A DNA stretch of 64,000 bases from Gimesia aquarii (GTDB taxonomy: Bacteria > Planctomycetota > Planctomycetia > Planctomycetales > Planctomycetaceae), in assembly GCF_007748195.1 (NCBI RefSeq), contig NZ_CP037920.1, positions 310,001 through 374,000 of the forward strand. The letters are read 5' to 3'. Both the position numbers and the translations under genes were made by a program. Below are positions 55,687-64,000 of this stretch, piece by piece; position 1 is the first letter of the stretch, and the number at the start of each line of letters is the position of its first letter. The notes below the pieces were generated by a model. The model did no database searches, was not told the origin of the DNA, and saw only the letters and a list, made by a program, of their open reading frames with translations.

Positions 55687-57156
55687 ATGACCGAAAAAAT
55701 CCAATACGAAGAGCAGCCGTTGGTGAAAACGAAAATCATTGCCACAGTCGGGCCAGCCAGTGATTCACGTGATATGCTTCGCCGTTTAATCATTGCCGGC
55801 GTTGACTTATTTCGACTGAACTTTGCTCATGGCACACATGATTGGTTATCAGGGATTGTCAATAACATTCATGAACTCTCTGACGAAATGGGAAAACCGG
55901 TTGGTATTTTAGGTGATTTATCAGGGCCGAAAATTCGTCTCGGAGTGTTACCTGGAGACGAAATCACTTGTCGGCATGACATGCGTTTTCGCTTCATTCG
56001 TGGCATTGAGACCAACAATCCACAAGAGTTGACATGCACTTACGAACCTTTGATCGAAGATTTGCGAGTCGGAGACCCCGTTTTGTTAGCGGATGGCATG
56101 GTTGCTATGCGCGTGGTTGAAAAACCGGATGATGGACAGTCTGTTGTTTGTATCGTTGAGCGAGAAGGAATCATTCGTAGCAAACAAGGGGTAAATTTAC
56201 CTGGGGTTCAACTTAGTACTCCCAGTCTGACGGAAAAAGACATTAAAGATCTTGCCTGGGCTGTTGAGCATCGTCTTGACTATGTTGGTCTCAGTTTTGT
56301 ACGTTCCGCAGATGATATCACTCATTTAAATGAGGAAATCGATAAGCTGAAACCTGAGGATCGTCCGCATATCGTTGCCAAAATCGAAAAGATTGAAGCG
56401 GTCAGTGATATCGAACAGATTCTCAAGCTGACTGATGCTGTTATGGTTGCGCGCGGCGATTTGGGAGTGGAAGTCGACATCGAGCGAGTTCCCATAATTC
56501 AGAAACGCATCATACATCTCTGTAATCAATACCGCGTGCCTGTGATCACTGCGACGCAGATGCTCGACAGTATGCAGTTTAATACCTTCCCTACTCGTGC
56601 TGAGGCCAGCGATGTGGCAAACGCTGTTCTGGACGGCAGTGACGCTGTCATGCTTTCGGGTGAAACGGCAGTGGGGGTCAGTCCGCTAGCTGCTGTGGAA
56701 ATGATGAGTCGCATCGTTCGAGAAGCAGCCCGCATTCTTTCTTCCAGTTTGCATTCAGAAGAAACGACGAGCAATCGACGATTACATGCCCGCGAAGTCA
56801 CGGAAGCGGTCACGCTTGGTGCCGGTATCACAGCAGAAAAACTAGATGCTGATTTGATGGTAACCTGCACGCATGAAGGAAAAACCGCGATGGCACTTTC
56901 CAAACAGCGACGGGCTGTGCCCACGGTTGCATTGACCGATCGGCGGGCTACGGCGCGCCGCATTACCCTTTACTGGGGCGTGACATCTCTCTTGACGGAC
57001 GTGGTCGATAAGTCGCCTCAAGAAATTCTCAAATATATTGCCAATTACGGCAAAAAAAATGGCTTCCTTTCACAGGGAAGCCAGATAGTATTGATCTCGG
57101 GAACGGACTGGTCTTCATTGGGGCACGATATGCTTTTGGTCCACGAAGTGAAATAA
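55687..57156 (+). CDS. pyk: pyruvate kinase
   Basis: This encodes 489 residues with the standard pyruvate kinase sequence: TKIIATVGPAS, FRLNFAHGTHD, GDLSGPKIRLG, the catalytic block HIVAKIEKIEAV with its Lys and Glu, MVARGDLGVEV, VITATQMLDSM, and DAVMLSGETAVG. The C-terminal domain is complete. It converts phosphoenolpyruvate and ADP to pyruvate and ATP in glycolysis. Allosteric effectors cannot be read here. Same strand as the PQQ-like gene, which begins 35 bp later. Confidence 0.97.
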   Translation: MTEKIQYEEQPLVKTKIIATVGPASDSRDMLRRLIIAGVDLFRLNFAHGTHDWLSGIVNNIHELSDEMGKPVGILGDLSGPKIRLGVLPGDEITCRHDMRFRFIRGIETNNPQELTCTYEPLIEDLRVGDPVLLADGMVAMRVVEKPDDGQSVVCIVEREGIIRSKQGVNLPGVQLSTPSLTEKDIKDLAWAVEHRLDYVGLSFVRSADDITHLNEEIDKLKPEDRPHIVAKIEKIEAVSDIEQILKLTDAVMVARGDLGVEVDIERVPIIQKRIIHLCNQYRVPVITATQMLDSMQFNTFPTRAEASDVANAVLDGSDAVMLSGETAVGVSPLAAVEMMSRIVREAARILSSSLHSEETTSNRRLHAREVTEAVTLGAGITAEKLDADLMVTCTHEGKTAMALSKQRRAVPTVALTDRRATARRITLYWGVTSLLTDVVDKSPQEILKYIANYGKKNGFLSQGSQIVLISGTDWSSLGHDMLLVHEVK

Positions 57157-57191
57157 ATTTTACAAGCACTGTTTAAACAGCTGAGGTTACC

Positions 57192-58502
57192 ATGCTGCAA
57201 AAACTGACCCTGATTCTAACAATGTTGTGTTTCAGTCTAATCACGCAAATTGGTTTCAGCGACGATTGGCCGCAATGGGGTGGTCCTCAACAAGATCTCG
57301 TCTGGCGAGAAACCGGGATCGTTAAAACTCTTCCCACGTCCGGCTTGCTTCCCCGCGTTTGGTCGGCTCCTCTCGGTGAAGGTTATTCCGGGCCTGCTGT
57401 TGCGGAAGTGGATTCCCGTTGGTGCGTATTTATCACAGATCGCATATTCAAGCAGCGTGTGAGTTATGAACGAGTTCAGTGCCTCGATGCGGAGTCCGGA
57501 AAGCAAGTCTGGGAATATGAATATCCTGTAGAGTATTCCGTCAGTTATCCTGCTGGCCCACGATCTACACCAGTGATCGACTCTAATCGTGTCTATACAC
57601 TCGGTGCACAAGGCCATTTATTCTGCTTTGACGCGCAAAATGGCAAGGTGCTCTGGAGCAAAAACTTTGTTGAAGATTATGGTACCAGGCTCCCAATCTG
57701 GGGCATGGTAGCTTCACCACTGGTTGATGGAAAACAGCTCATTATGCTCGTCGGTGGTAAACAGAATTCGCTAGTAGTCAGTTTTGATAAGGCAAGCGGT
57801 AAAGAACTCTGGCGTTCACTCAGTGATCCCACTGTCGGTTATGCACCACCAACCATCTTTGAGTTTGGTGGGAAACGAGAACTGATTGTCTGGCATCCAA
57901 CGGCCGTTTCTGCGTTAGAACCAGAGACTGGTAAGCTCATTTGGGAGGTTCCTTATGGTGTGCGCTCTGGACTCAGTATTGCAACTCCTCGGAAAGTAGG
58001 GAACCGTCTTTTCGTCGCCAGTTTTTATAATGGTCCCCGTATGATTGAAGTCTCTGATGATGGGAAGAACGCCAAAATTGTATGGTCAGGTAACAGTGAC
58101 AGTGAAAAAAATACCGATGGTTTGCATCCCATCATGATGACTCCCGTTTTCAATGGAACCCATATTTATGGTGTTTGCAGTTATGGTCAACTAAGGTGTC
58201 TCGATGCGAGTAATGGCCGCCGTCTCTGGGAAACCGAAAAAGCGACGGGTAAGGGGCGCTGGTGGAATGCATTCATTATCCCGCATGAAGATCGCTACTT
58301 TTTACACAATGAACAAGGTGATTTGATTATTGCTAATTTGACTCCAAAGGGCTATGAAGAAATCAGCCGCGCCAAATTGATCGAACCCACGCGTCGCGTT
58401 CAGCGCCGAATGACTATCTGGTCTCACCCAGCCTTTGCTTTGAAAAGTGTCTTCGCCAGGAATGATAAAGAGATCGTGAGAGTGGATCTATCGGCAAAGT
58501 AG
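57192..58502 (+). CDS. secreted PQQ-like beta-propeller protein
   Basis: This encodes 436 residues with a signal peptide (about 1-23) and a beta-propeller of PQQ/Trp-docking repeats: recurring GKxLW blade motifs (LDAESGKQVWEYE, FDAQNGKVLWSK, FDKASGKELWRS, LEPETGKLIWEV, LDASNGRRLWETE). It lacks the catalytic residues, calcium site and Cys-Cys turn of quinoprotein dehydrogenases, so it is more likely a binding or scaffold protein, as in the many planctomycete PQQ-repeat proteins. Ligand unknown. It follows pyruvate kinase but is unrelated in function. Confidence 0.82.
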   Translation: MLQKLTLILTMLCFSLITQIGFSDDWPQWGGPQQDLVWRETGIVKTLPTSGLLPRVWSAPLGEGYSGPAVAEVDSRWCVFITDRIFKQRVSYERVQCLDAESGKQVWEYEYPVEYSVSYPAGPRSTPVIDSNRVYTLGAQGHLFCFDAQNGKVLWSKNFVEDYGTRLPIWGMVASPLVDGKQLIMLVGGKQNSLVVSFDKASGKELWRSLSDPTVGYAPPTIFEFGGKRELIVWHPTAVSALEPETGKLIWEVPYGVRSGLSIATPRKVGNRLFVASFYNGPRMIEVSDDGKNAKIVWSGNSDSEKNTDGLHPIMMTPVFNGTHIYGVCSYGQLRCLDASNGRRLWETEKATGKGRWWNAFIIPHEDRYFLHNEQGDLIIANLTPKGYEEISRAKLIEPTRRVQRRMTIWSHPAFALKSVFARNDKEIVRVDLSAK

Positions 58503-58673
58503 TTGCTTGGGAAAATGCAGACGGGGAATTGTCAAAAGTTTGCACAGCAGCCCCTCTCAGAGTCGAAACAGACGATCGTTAACGTTAGTCTATTATTTGA
58601 ACGATCTGTTTGTCATTAACTAATTCAATTTGATATGTGTAAGCATCGCACCCTCTATTGAGAGCAAATCACT

Positions 58674-59744
58674 ATGTCGTCGGATCATTTTGCGCCTCCT
58701 CAGGACCGATCCCAGGAAGTTCTAATTCCCTTGGAACCGCTCAAGGAATTACTTGTCAAAATTTTTGTGCGGATGGGGATGTTTGAAGTTGAGGCAGAGG
58801 TTGTAGCAGACCGATTGATTGAAGCTGATCTGCGTGGCATACATTCGCATGGGAGCCGTACAGCAGAGCGTTATCTTGAAGCGATGGATATGGGTGATAT
58901 CGATCCTCGTGCACAAATTTTAACAACCATTGAAACTCCTGCGATTGCCGTTTTGGATGGTAGTAATGCCATGGGGCATGTTGCCGCGACCCGTGCGATG
59001 GAATTGGCGATTAAAAAAGCGTCTGAAGTAGGTACGGGAACTGTTACCGTTCACAACAGCCATCATTTTGGGGCCGCTGCTGTTTATGTGTTAATGGCGG
59101 TCGAAGCCGGTATGATTGGTTATTGCACGACAAATACTGGTAGAGCGACCGTGGCCGCTCATGGAAGTACACAAGGAGCTACTGCGAATAACGCCATTGC
59201 CTGGGGAGTTCCCACACGAGAAGGGGCTCCATTTGTATTGGATATGGCTTGCGCCAAAACCTCATGGGGAAAGCTGGATACACTGGCCATCTATGGTTTG
59301 CCCATCCCACCCGGTTATGCTCTGGATCAGGAGGGCAATGAAACGACTGATACGACAGCAGCCAAAACGCTTCTCCCCGCAGCTGGGCCCCGTGGATATG
59401 GATTAGCTATGATTAGCTCGATTCTTACCGGCGCGTTGACTGGAGGCAGGCTGCCTATCAACAAAACAAAAGCGCCTGAGATCGAAGGATCAGAACATTT
59501 TTTCTATGTGATTGACCTTAAACAATTTGTATCAGAAGAGCGATTTCATGAAGAACTGACTTCCGCGACAGAAGCGATCCGTCAATTGAGTCCTGCTGAA
59601 GAACATGACCGGGTCAGGTTACCTGGAGAACTAGAGTGGGAACAGACTGAGCGTGTACTTAAAGAAGGCTTGCATGTCCATCAAGACCATGCCACTCTAT
59701 TGAAAGAGCTAGCTAAACGCGTAAATTATGAGGTCCCCTGGTAA
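58674..59744 (+). CDS. malate/lactate/ureidoglycolate dehydrogenase family (Ldh2) oxidoreductase
   Basis: This encodes 356 residues of the type 2 malate/lactate dehydrogenase fold, not the Rossmann fold. Key segments are DLRGIHSHGSRTAERYL (catalytic His at HSHG), HNSHHFGAA, a TNTGRATVAAHG block for cofactor binding, and a GPRGYGLAM stretch near the end. It uses NAD(P)H to interconvert a 2-hydroxy acid and a 2-oxo acid. The substrate (malate, lactate, ureidoglycolate, sulfolactate or a sugar acid) is not decidable. No operon partner points to a pathway. Confidence 0.87.
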   Translation: MSSDHFAPPQDRSQEVLIPLEPLKELLVKIFVRMGMFEVEAEVVADRLIEADLRGIHSHGSRTAERYLEAMDMGDIDPRAQILTTIETPAIAVLDGSNAMGHVAATRAMELAIKKASEVGTGTVTVHNSHHFGAAAVYVLMAVEAGMIGYCTTNTGRATVAAHGSTQGATANNAIAWGVPTREGAPFVLDMACAKTSWGKLDTLAIYGLPIPPGYALDQEGNETTDTTAAKTLLPAAGPRGYGLAMISSILTGALTGGRLPINKTKAPEIEGSEHFFYVIDLKQFVSEERFHEELTSATEAIRQLSPAEEHDRVRLPGELEWEQTERVLKEGLHVHQDHATLLKELAKRVNYEVPW

Positions 59745-59797
59745 TCAGCATGTTTTGTATGAGTACGACTTTTGTCTGAATATTTTTGAGGTTGGAA

Positions 59798-60439
59798 ATG
59801 ATAGCTGCTTCACGACAGTACGTTACAGTTCTGTTAATTTCGTTCTGTTTCATTTGCATATTAAATACAAAATTATCGGCGGGCAAATATAATCCTGTGC
59901 TTAGTGTGGGAGATCAGGCTCCTGCCTGGAACAAACTGCCTGCTACCGATGGGAAGTTGTATTCCAGCGATTCATTTAAGAACAAAGAGGTATTGGTGAT
60001 CGCGTTTACCTGCAACAGCTGTCCTTATGCCGTTGACTACGAAGACCGACTGAATCGCTTGGCCCAAAAGTATGCAGCCAAAGATTCGCCGGTCGCGGTC
60101 ATTGCAGTTAACGTGAATCTGGTCCCCGCAGACAGTTTGGAGAAGATGAAAGAACAGGCCGAAAAAAAACAATTCGTATTTCCCTACTTATTTGATGCAT
60201 CTCAAAAAATCGGACAGGAATTCGGAGCCACCCGCACACCTGAATTTTTTGTTTTAAACAAAACGCGGAACGTCGTTTACATGGGAGCTATGGATGACGC
60301 TACCGACGCCAGCAAGGTTAAAAAACAATATGTCTCATTGGCCATCGAGGCTGCTTTAAAGGGGAAGGAGCCGGAAATGAAGGAAACCATTGCGATCGGC
60401 TGCAATGTTCGTTACAAACGCATTCGTAGAAAAAATTAG
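59798..60439 (+). CDS. secreted redoxin (AhpC/TSA-type thioredoxin-fold) protein
   Basis: The ATG at 59798 with GAGGTTGG upstream gives 213 residues; a TTG at 59786 is less likely. A signal peptide (about 1-29) leads to a thioredoxin-fold domain with [16 protein letters not shown]; its cysteines (C-x-x-C) suit a thiol peroxidase/redoxin or disulfide role. The TRTPEFFVL segment supplies the cis-proline usual in this fold. It belongs to the planctomycete redoxin group with CPYA motif. Its stop lies 34 bp before the methyltransferase start. Confidence 0.82.
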   Translation: MIAASRQYVTVLLISFCFICILNTKLSAGKYNPVLSVGDQAPAWNKLPATDGKLYSSDSFKNKEVLVIAFTCNSCPYAVDYEDRLNRLAQKYAAKDSPVAVIAVNVNLVPADSLEKMKEQAEKKQFVFPYLFDASQKIGQEFGATRTPEFFVLNKTRNVVYMGAMDDATDASKVKKQYVSLAIEAALKGKEPEMKETIAIGCNVRYKRIRRKN

Positions 60440-60473
60440 TGATCCTAAAATTCCGCAGTCATCATTACCGCAC

Positions 60474-61421
60474 ATGTCAAACATCAATCAGATACATATT
60501 CAGGACTGCATTGAAGGTATGCAGGAACTCGAAGCGGAGTCCATTGATTTGGCATTCGCTGATCCTCCCTTCAATATCGGCTATGAATATGATCAGTATG
60601 AAGATCGTCTTGAAAGCGAACAGTACCTTGATTGGTGTTCGCTCTGGATATCTGAGGTTGTTCGATTATTAAAGCCGGATGGAACGTTCTGGCTGGCTAT
60701 TGGTGATGAATATGCTGCTGAACTCAAAGTCATGATGCAGCGTGAATTGGGATTGACCTGTCGCAGTTGGGTTATCTGGTATTATACTTTTGGAGTCAAT
60801 TGTAAAAATAAATTTAGCCGTTCGCATGCGCACTTATTTCACATGGTCAAAGATTCCAAGCGATTTACGTTCAATGCCGATGATCCCTCGATTCGAATTC
60901 CCTCTGCTCGTCAACTCGTCTATGGTGATAAGCGGGCCAATCCCAATGGACGGCTTCCCGATGATACCTGGATTTTAAGGCCACAAGATATTCCCGAGAG
61001 TTTTCAAGCTGACGAGGATACCTGGTATTTTCCTCGTATCAATGGGACATTTAAAGAACGTCAAGGCTGGCACGGCTGTCAAATGCCCGAACAACTCTTA
61101 GGCCGCATCATTCGAGCCTGCTCGCATCCGGAAGAAGTTGTACTTGATCCTTTTTCAGGTAGCGGGACTACGCTGGCTGTTGCCAAAAAATTAAACCGCC
61201 AGTTTATTGGTTTTGAGCTTTCGGAAGAATATGGCGCGCGAGCTCAACAACGTCTGGCTGAAATTGTGGTGGGACAACCTCTGGATGGTCAGGAGAATCC
61301 TCTAGTCAGTGCCCCTTCTACTAAAAATGGGAAACGTCTCGACAACCAAGAGTCGGGAACAGCCACGAAAAAGAGTTCTTCTAAGAGTAAGCAAAATCCT
61401 CGACAGAAGAAATTGCTCTAA
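60474..61421 (+). CDS. orphan DNA methyltransferase (beta-class N4/N6)
   Basis: The start at 60474 gives 315 residues; the 60390 frame would overlap the redoxin gene. Motif IV (ADPPFNIGY, 30-33) precedes motif I (DPFSGSGTT, 225-233), the order of beta-class amino-methyltransferases such as CcrM, N4-cytosine and N6-adenine types. DPPF/DPPY-type catalysis fits N6-adenine or N4-cytosine. A basic Ser/Lys-rich tail follows. No restriction endonuclease gene is adjacent, so it is probably a solitary regulatory methyltransferase rather than part of a restriction pair. The recognition site cannot be read. Confidence 0.85.
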   Translation: MSNINQIHIQDCIEGMQELEAESIDLAFADPPFNIGYEYDQYEDRLESEQYLDWCSLWISEVVRLLKPDGTFWLAIGDEYAAELKVMMQRELGLTCRSWVIWYYTFGVNCKNKFSRSHAHLFHMVKDSKRFTFNADDPSIRIPSARQLVYGDKRANPNGRLPDDTWILRPQDIPESFQADEDTWYFPRINGTFKERQGWHGCQMPEQLLGRIIRACSHPEEVVLDPFSGSGTTLAVAKKLNRQFIGFELSEEYGARAQQRLAEIVVGQPLDGQENPLVSAPSTKNGKRLDNQESGTATKKSSSKSKQNPRQKKLL

Positions 61422-61747
61422 TCTATATGCTTGCTCAGCACCACTTTGAGCTAATGGCTTTGTGGTTCTGGCTCTTTGATTAATCCCCGCTCACTCGATT
61501 TGTCACTTCAGATGGTATGAAAGATGCCTTTTCTACGAAAAGCCGTCTGAATTCCTGAAATCACACGTCTTTCCCTCGATATGTTGCTCAAAAACCACAG
61601 GGATTTGTTGATTGCGTTGATTAAAGTCCACATATTCTGTGCATTCTTTAGCTTCCCTCAGGCTGACTGATAAAAAGGATCGAAACGGCGTTACCGGTTA
61701 GTTAGAATGTACAAATCAATTCACAATTAACTTTTTTACGAATATTA
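61422..61747. other. intergenic region upstream of the SecA-like gene
   Basis: About 326 bp, AT-rich near its end. No gene, hairpin terminator or repeat was identified. Confidence 0.4.
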
Positions 61748-63715
61748 GTGGTTATTGTGGTGAATTTCATCAGCTCACTCACTGAACGGCTTCGCGGATT
61801 TCTCCTGGCCGGAGAAAATGAAATTCCTGCGCCCTGGTGGGATATCATTGAACAGATTCAAATCCTGCAACAGGATCTCTCATCCTACACCGATGCTCAA
61901 CTTTTTGATGAATGGCATTCACTTCGCTATCGTGCACAAAGTGGTGAATCGCTTACAAATATACTGCCAGAAGCCTTTGCCGTTGTCAGCGAGCAAATGA
62001 AACAGCACCTGGGTATGACACCTTATCCAGTGCAATATTTGGGCGCGTTTGCCATGCATGAAGGCGCGATTGCCGAAATGCAGACCGGCGAAGGTAAGAC
62101 GTTGACTGCTGCATTAACACTTTGTCTAAATGCGCTACTCGATCAAGGAATTCATATTGCAACGGCCAATGATTATCTCGCCAAACGCGATGCTAATTGG
62201 TTAAGTCCTGTCTATCACTCACTGGGAATGACAGTGGGAGTAATAACAGCTACTTCTTCGCTATCAGAGCGCCAGGCCGCATATGAGTGTGACATTACTT
62301 ACGGAACCGCGCGAGAATTTGGCTTTGATTACTTACGAGATCTGCTTGCTTCTCCGGAGTTTGATACAATTATTTCTTCTCGACGTCGGCAGTTATTCGG
62401 CCAGCGAGATCAACAAAGAGAACAAAAGTTTTTGAATTCTCGTAAGCCTTACATGGTGATTATCGATGAAGCAGACAGTATTTTGATTGATGAGGCGAGA
62501 ACGCCATTGATCATAGGCCAAACCAATGCAATCGAAGAAGAACAATTGGCGGTTGCCTGCGAATGGAGTGCCGATCATGTTGCTAAACTGAAAGAAGAGG
62601 TCCATTACATTGATCATGGACCACAGCGCGGAATGGAATTGACTGAAGCGGGGCGCCGTATTGTGCGTGAAACGTTATTGCAGAATGACGCACCTCCTGG
62701 CCTTGAGACTGGAACTGCTTATCTTTCATCAGAACGAGCATTGCGGGTCCAGAACTATTTCCTGAAGGGCCGCGATTATGTGATCAGAGATGAAAAAGTT
62801 GCAATAGTCGATGAATTTACCGGACGTATCTCTGAAGGTCGAATGTGGCAGAATGGCATTCATCAAGCAATTGAAGCGAAAGAGGGGCTCGATATCACAT
62901 CACCCACAAAAGTGGGTGCGCAAACGACGGTGCAGGAATTATTCTCGCGTTATCCAAGGAGGGCAGGTATGACGGGTACTGCAGAGTCAGCAGCTGGTGA
63001 ACTAAAGAAAATCTATGATACTTCTGTGATTAAAATTCCCACGAATCTTCCTTCGAAACGTCAAGTACTCGCCGAGCAGGCGTTTTTGACAGCAGAAGAA
63101 AAATGGGCCGCCATTGTTAGTGAAACTATTGCAATGCAACGTCGAGGAAGGCCTGTGCTGATCGGTACTCGTTCTGTTAATCTGTCTAATCAATTATCAG
63201 CACAACTTTTGCAAGCAGGACTGGACCATGAAGTTTTGCACGCGTTGAATCATGAAAATGAAGCCGCCATCATTAAGCAGGCGGGACAGCCTGGTCGAAT
63301 CACTGTTGCGACTAACATGGCTGGCCGTGGTACTGATATCATTCTTGACCAAGAAGTAATCAAAAGTGGTGGTTTGCATGTGATTTGTTCAGAACTACAT
63401 GAATCTGCACGTATCGATCGACAATTGACAGGGCGTTCAGCACGTCAGGGAGATCCAGGTAGCGCACGAATCTTTCTATCATTCGAAGATGACATATTAA
63501 CTACTGGCTTGGGAATACAAAAATCGCAGGAGCTTTATTCCACTTATCGCGAGTCCAGCCAGGACCTGAAGACAGCCGTTCGTTATTTTTATCAAGCTCA
63601 AAAACGTGTTGAAAAACACCATGAACAGCAACGAGTTGAATTGGTGGATCGAATTAATCAACGCCGCCAAACGCTTCAGCAGATGGGGCAGCACGCCAAT
63701 CTCGACGTGCATTGA
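61748..63715 (+). CDS. shortened SecA-like preprotein-translocase ATPase
   Basis: The 655-residue product (a GTG start among several in-frame choices) is homologous to SecA: Walker A TGEGKT (113-118), DEAD-box IIDEADSILIDEARTPLIIG, preprotein cross-linking-type insertion, GRISEGRMWQNGIHQAIEAKEGL, NMAGRGTDI and the ESARIDRQLTGRSARQGDPGS motif VI. It ends about 80 residues after the last motif, whereas canonical SecA (about 900 residues) continues with the helical wing and scaffold, two-helix finger and Cys-containing C-terminal linker. It therefore looks like a second, ATPase-only SecA paralogue. The main SecA is presumably elsewhere. Convergent with an MMPL-type gene. Confidence 0.85.
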   Translation: MVIVVNFISSLTERLRGFLLAGENEIPAPWWDIIEQIQILQQDLSSYTDAQLFDEWHSLRYRAQSGESLTNILPEAFAVVSEQMKQHLGMTPYPVQYLGAFAMHEGAIAEMQTGEGKTLTAALTLCLNALLDQGIHIATANDYLAKRDANWLSPVYHSLGMTVGVITATSSLSERQAAYECDITYGTAREFGFDYLRDLLASPEFDTIISSRRRQLFGQRDQQREQKFLNSRKPYMVIIDEADSILIDEARTPLIIGQTNAIEEEQLAVACEWSADHVAKLKEEVHYIDHGPQRGMELTEAGRRIVRETLLQNDAPPGLETGTAYLSSERALRVQNYFLKGRDYVIRDEKVAIVDEFTGRISEGRMWQNGIHQAIEAKEGLDITSPTKVGAQTTVQELFSRYPRRAGMTGTAESAAGELKKIYDTSVIKIPTNLPSKRQVLAEQAFLTAEEKWAAIVSETIAMQRRGRPVLIGTRSVNLSNQLSAQLLQAGLDHEVLHALNHENEAAIIKQAGQPGRITVATNMAGRGTDIILDQEVIKSGGLHVICSELHESARIDRQLTGRSARQGDPGSARIFLSFEDDILTTGLGIQKSQELYSTYRESSQDLKTAVRYFYQAQKRVEKHHEQQRVELVDRINQRRQTLQQMGQHANLDVH

Positions 63716-63731
63716 CGCATTTGGCTCCAGA

Positions 63732-64000
63732 TTACTTTATAGAAAGTGGTGAAGAAGTAACGCTCAGTTTATTGGACAAGCCTTGTTTTGCGAACTGGAT
63801 GTGCTTCACAAAAGGCTGTATCAACATTGCAGGCAGGAATAACAAGTCGCCAATCAATGCGGTTGTGAGCAGTGCTAACATCATCCAGGCAAAGCGTTGT
63901 GTAGGGATAAAATCGCTAAATCCAAATACAAGTAATCCCAGTCCGCAAATAAACGTTGTATGAATCATCGCCCGTCCACAGTGTTTCAAGGCAGAGCGAA
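63732..64000 (-). CDS. C-terminal end of an MMPL/RND-type permease (5' part outside window)
   Basis: The minus-strand frame stays open to the right edge; only its last ~89 codons are seen. The visible part has two hydrophobic helices: MIHTTFICGLGLLVFGFSD and the RFAWMMLALLTTALIGDLLFLPAM block. The latter is the conserved end of MMPL/RND exporters (pattern 'A.....D..LLPALL'). It probably exports lipids or other hydrophobic molecules. The stop is at 63732-63734, 17 bp past the SecA-like stop. Confidence 0.75.
   Translation of the reverse strand, partial: RSALKHCGRAMIHTTFICGLGLLVFGFSDFIPTQRFAWMMLALLTTALIGDLLFLPAMLIQPFVKHIQFAKQGLSNKLSVTSSPLSIK

Noticed and set aside
1-64000. CRISPR arrays, transposases or integrases
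   Set aside because: None seen: no regularly spaced repeats and no recombinase signatures on either strand.

Overview
The window reads as chromosome of a planctomycete, most like the Gimesia/Planctomyces/Rubinisphaera group. This is inferred from gene content: formylglycine sulfatases, a DUF1080 protein with a HEAT-repeat front end, Tat-exported Gfo/Idh/MocA and TIM-barrel enzymes, a MoxR-DUF58-BatA operon, a DUF255 protein and fragments of planctomycete-type ECF sigma and RTX-like proteins. No rRNA, intact tRNA, CRISPR array, transposase or integrase was found.

Layout. 1-3.7 kb is accessory and partly ruined: small orphan genes, a large stem-loop, and a 55-bp perfect direct repeat made of the 3' part of a tRNA-Leu(CAG) gene. 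The two copies bracket about 2 kb holding a membrane protein and a secreted protein. Past the second copy lie fragments of an ECF sigma factor and an RTX-like protein. 3.7-8.7 kb is a YhiI-RbbA-YhhJ-type export cassette. 9-17.6 kb looks like a sigma-54 module: an NtrC-type regulator and its histidine kinase, a SulP transporter fused to STAS and beta-carbonic anhydrase domains, and divergently a small membrane protein behind a good -24/-12 promoter, a hemerythrin-like protein and an outer-membrane beta-barrel. 18-19.3 kb holds an AT-rich orphan gene.

19.3-32.7 kb is catabolic and housekeeping: PNPOx-like protein, PAS-AraC regulator, Gfo/Idh/MocA oxidoreductase, HEAT-DUF1080 protein, UvrD-like helicase, RlmL-like methyltransferase, sugar isomerase-like protein and two sulfatases, with a REP-like palindrome in between. 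32.8-40.8 kb carries a dicarboxylate symporter fused to a solute-binding domain, an RsmC-like methyltransferase, an esterase and carB. 41.5-44.2 kb is an ammonium-transporter/histidine-kinase/receiver fusion preceded by an unusually structured leader. 44.2-49.3 kb has a TSR3/DTW-like protein, a 59-aa coiled-coil gene and the MoxR-DUF58-BatA operon. 49.4-51.5 kb is a Tat-exported hydrolase. 51.8-63.7 kb runs rightward: a second MoxR, DUF255-DsbD protein, pyruvate kinase, PQQ-propeller protein, Ldh-family dehydrogenase, redoxin, orphan DNA methyltransferase and a SecA-like ATPase lacking the usual C-terminal third. An MMPL-type permease enters from the right edge on the minus strand.

The strongest candidates for under-described biology are four: the SulP-carbonic anhydrase/sigma-54/hemerythrin locus, the two transporter-sensor fusions (Amt-HK-REC and DAACS-SBP), the shortened SecA-like protein, and the tRNA-Leu repeat pair. 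Everything here was read by eye; no homology search was run.
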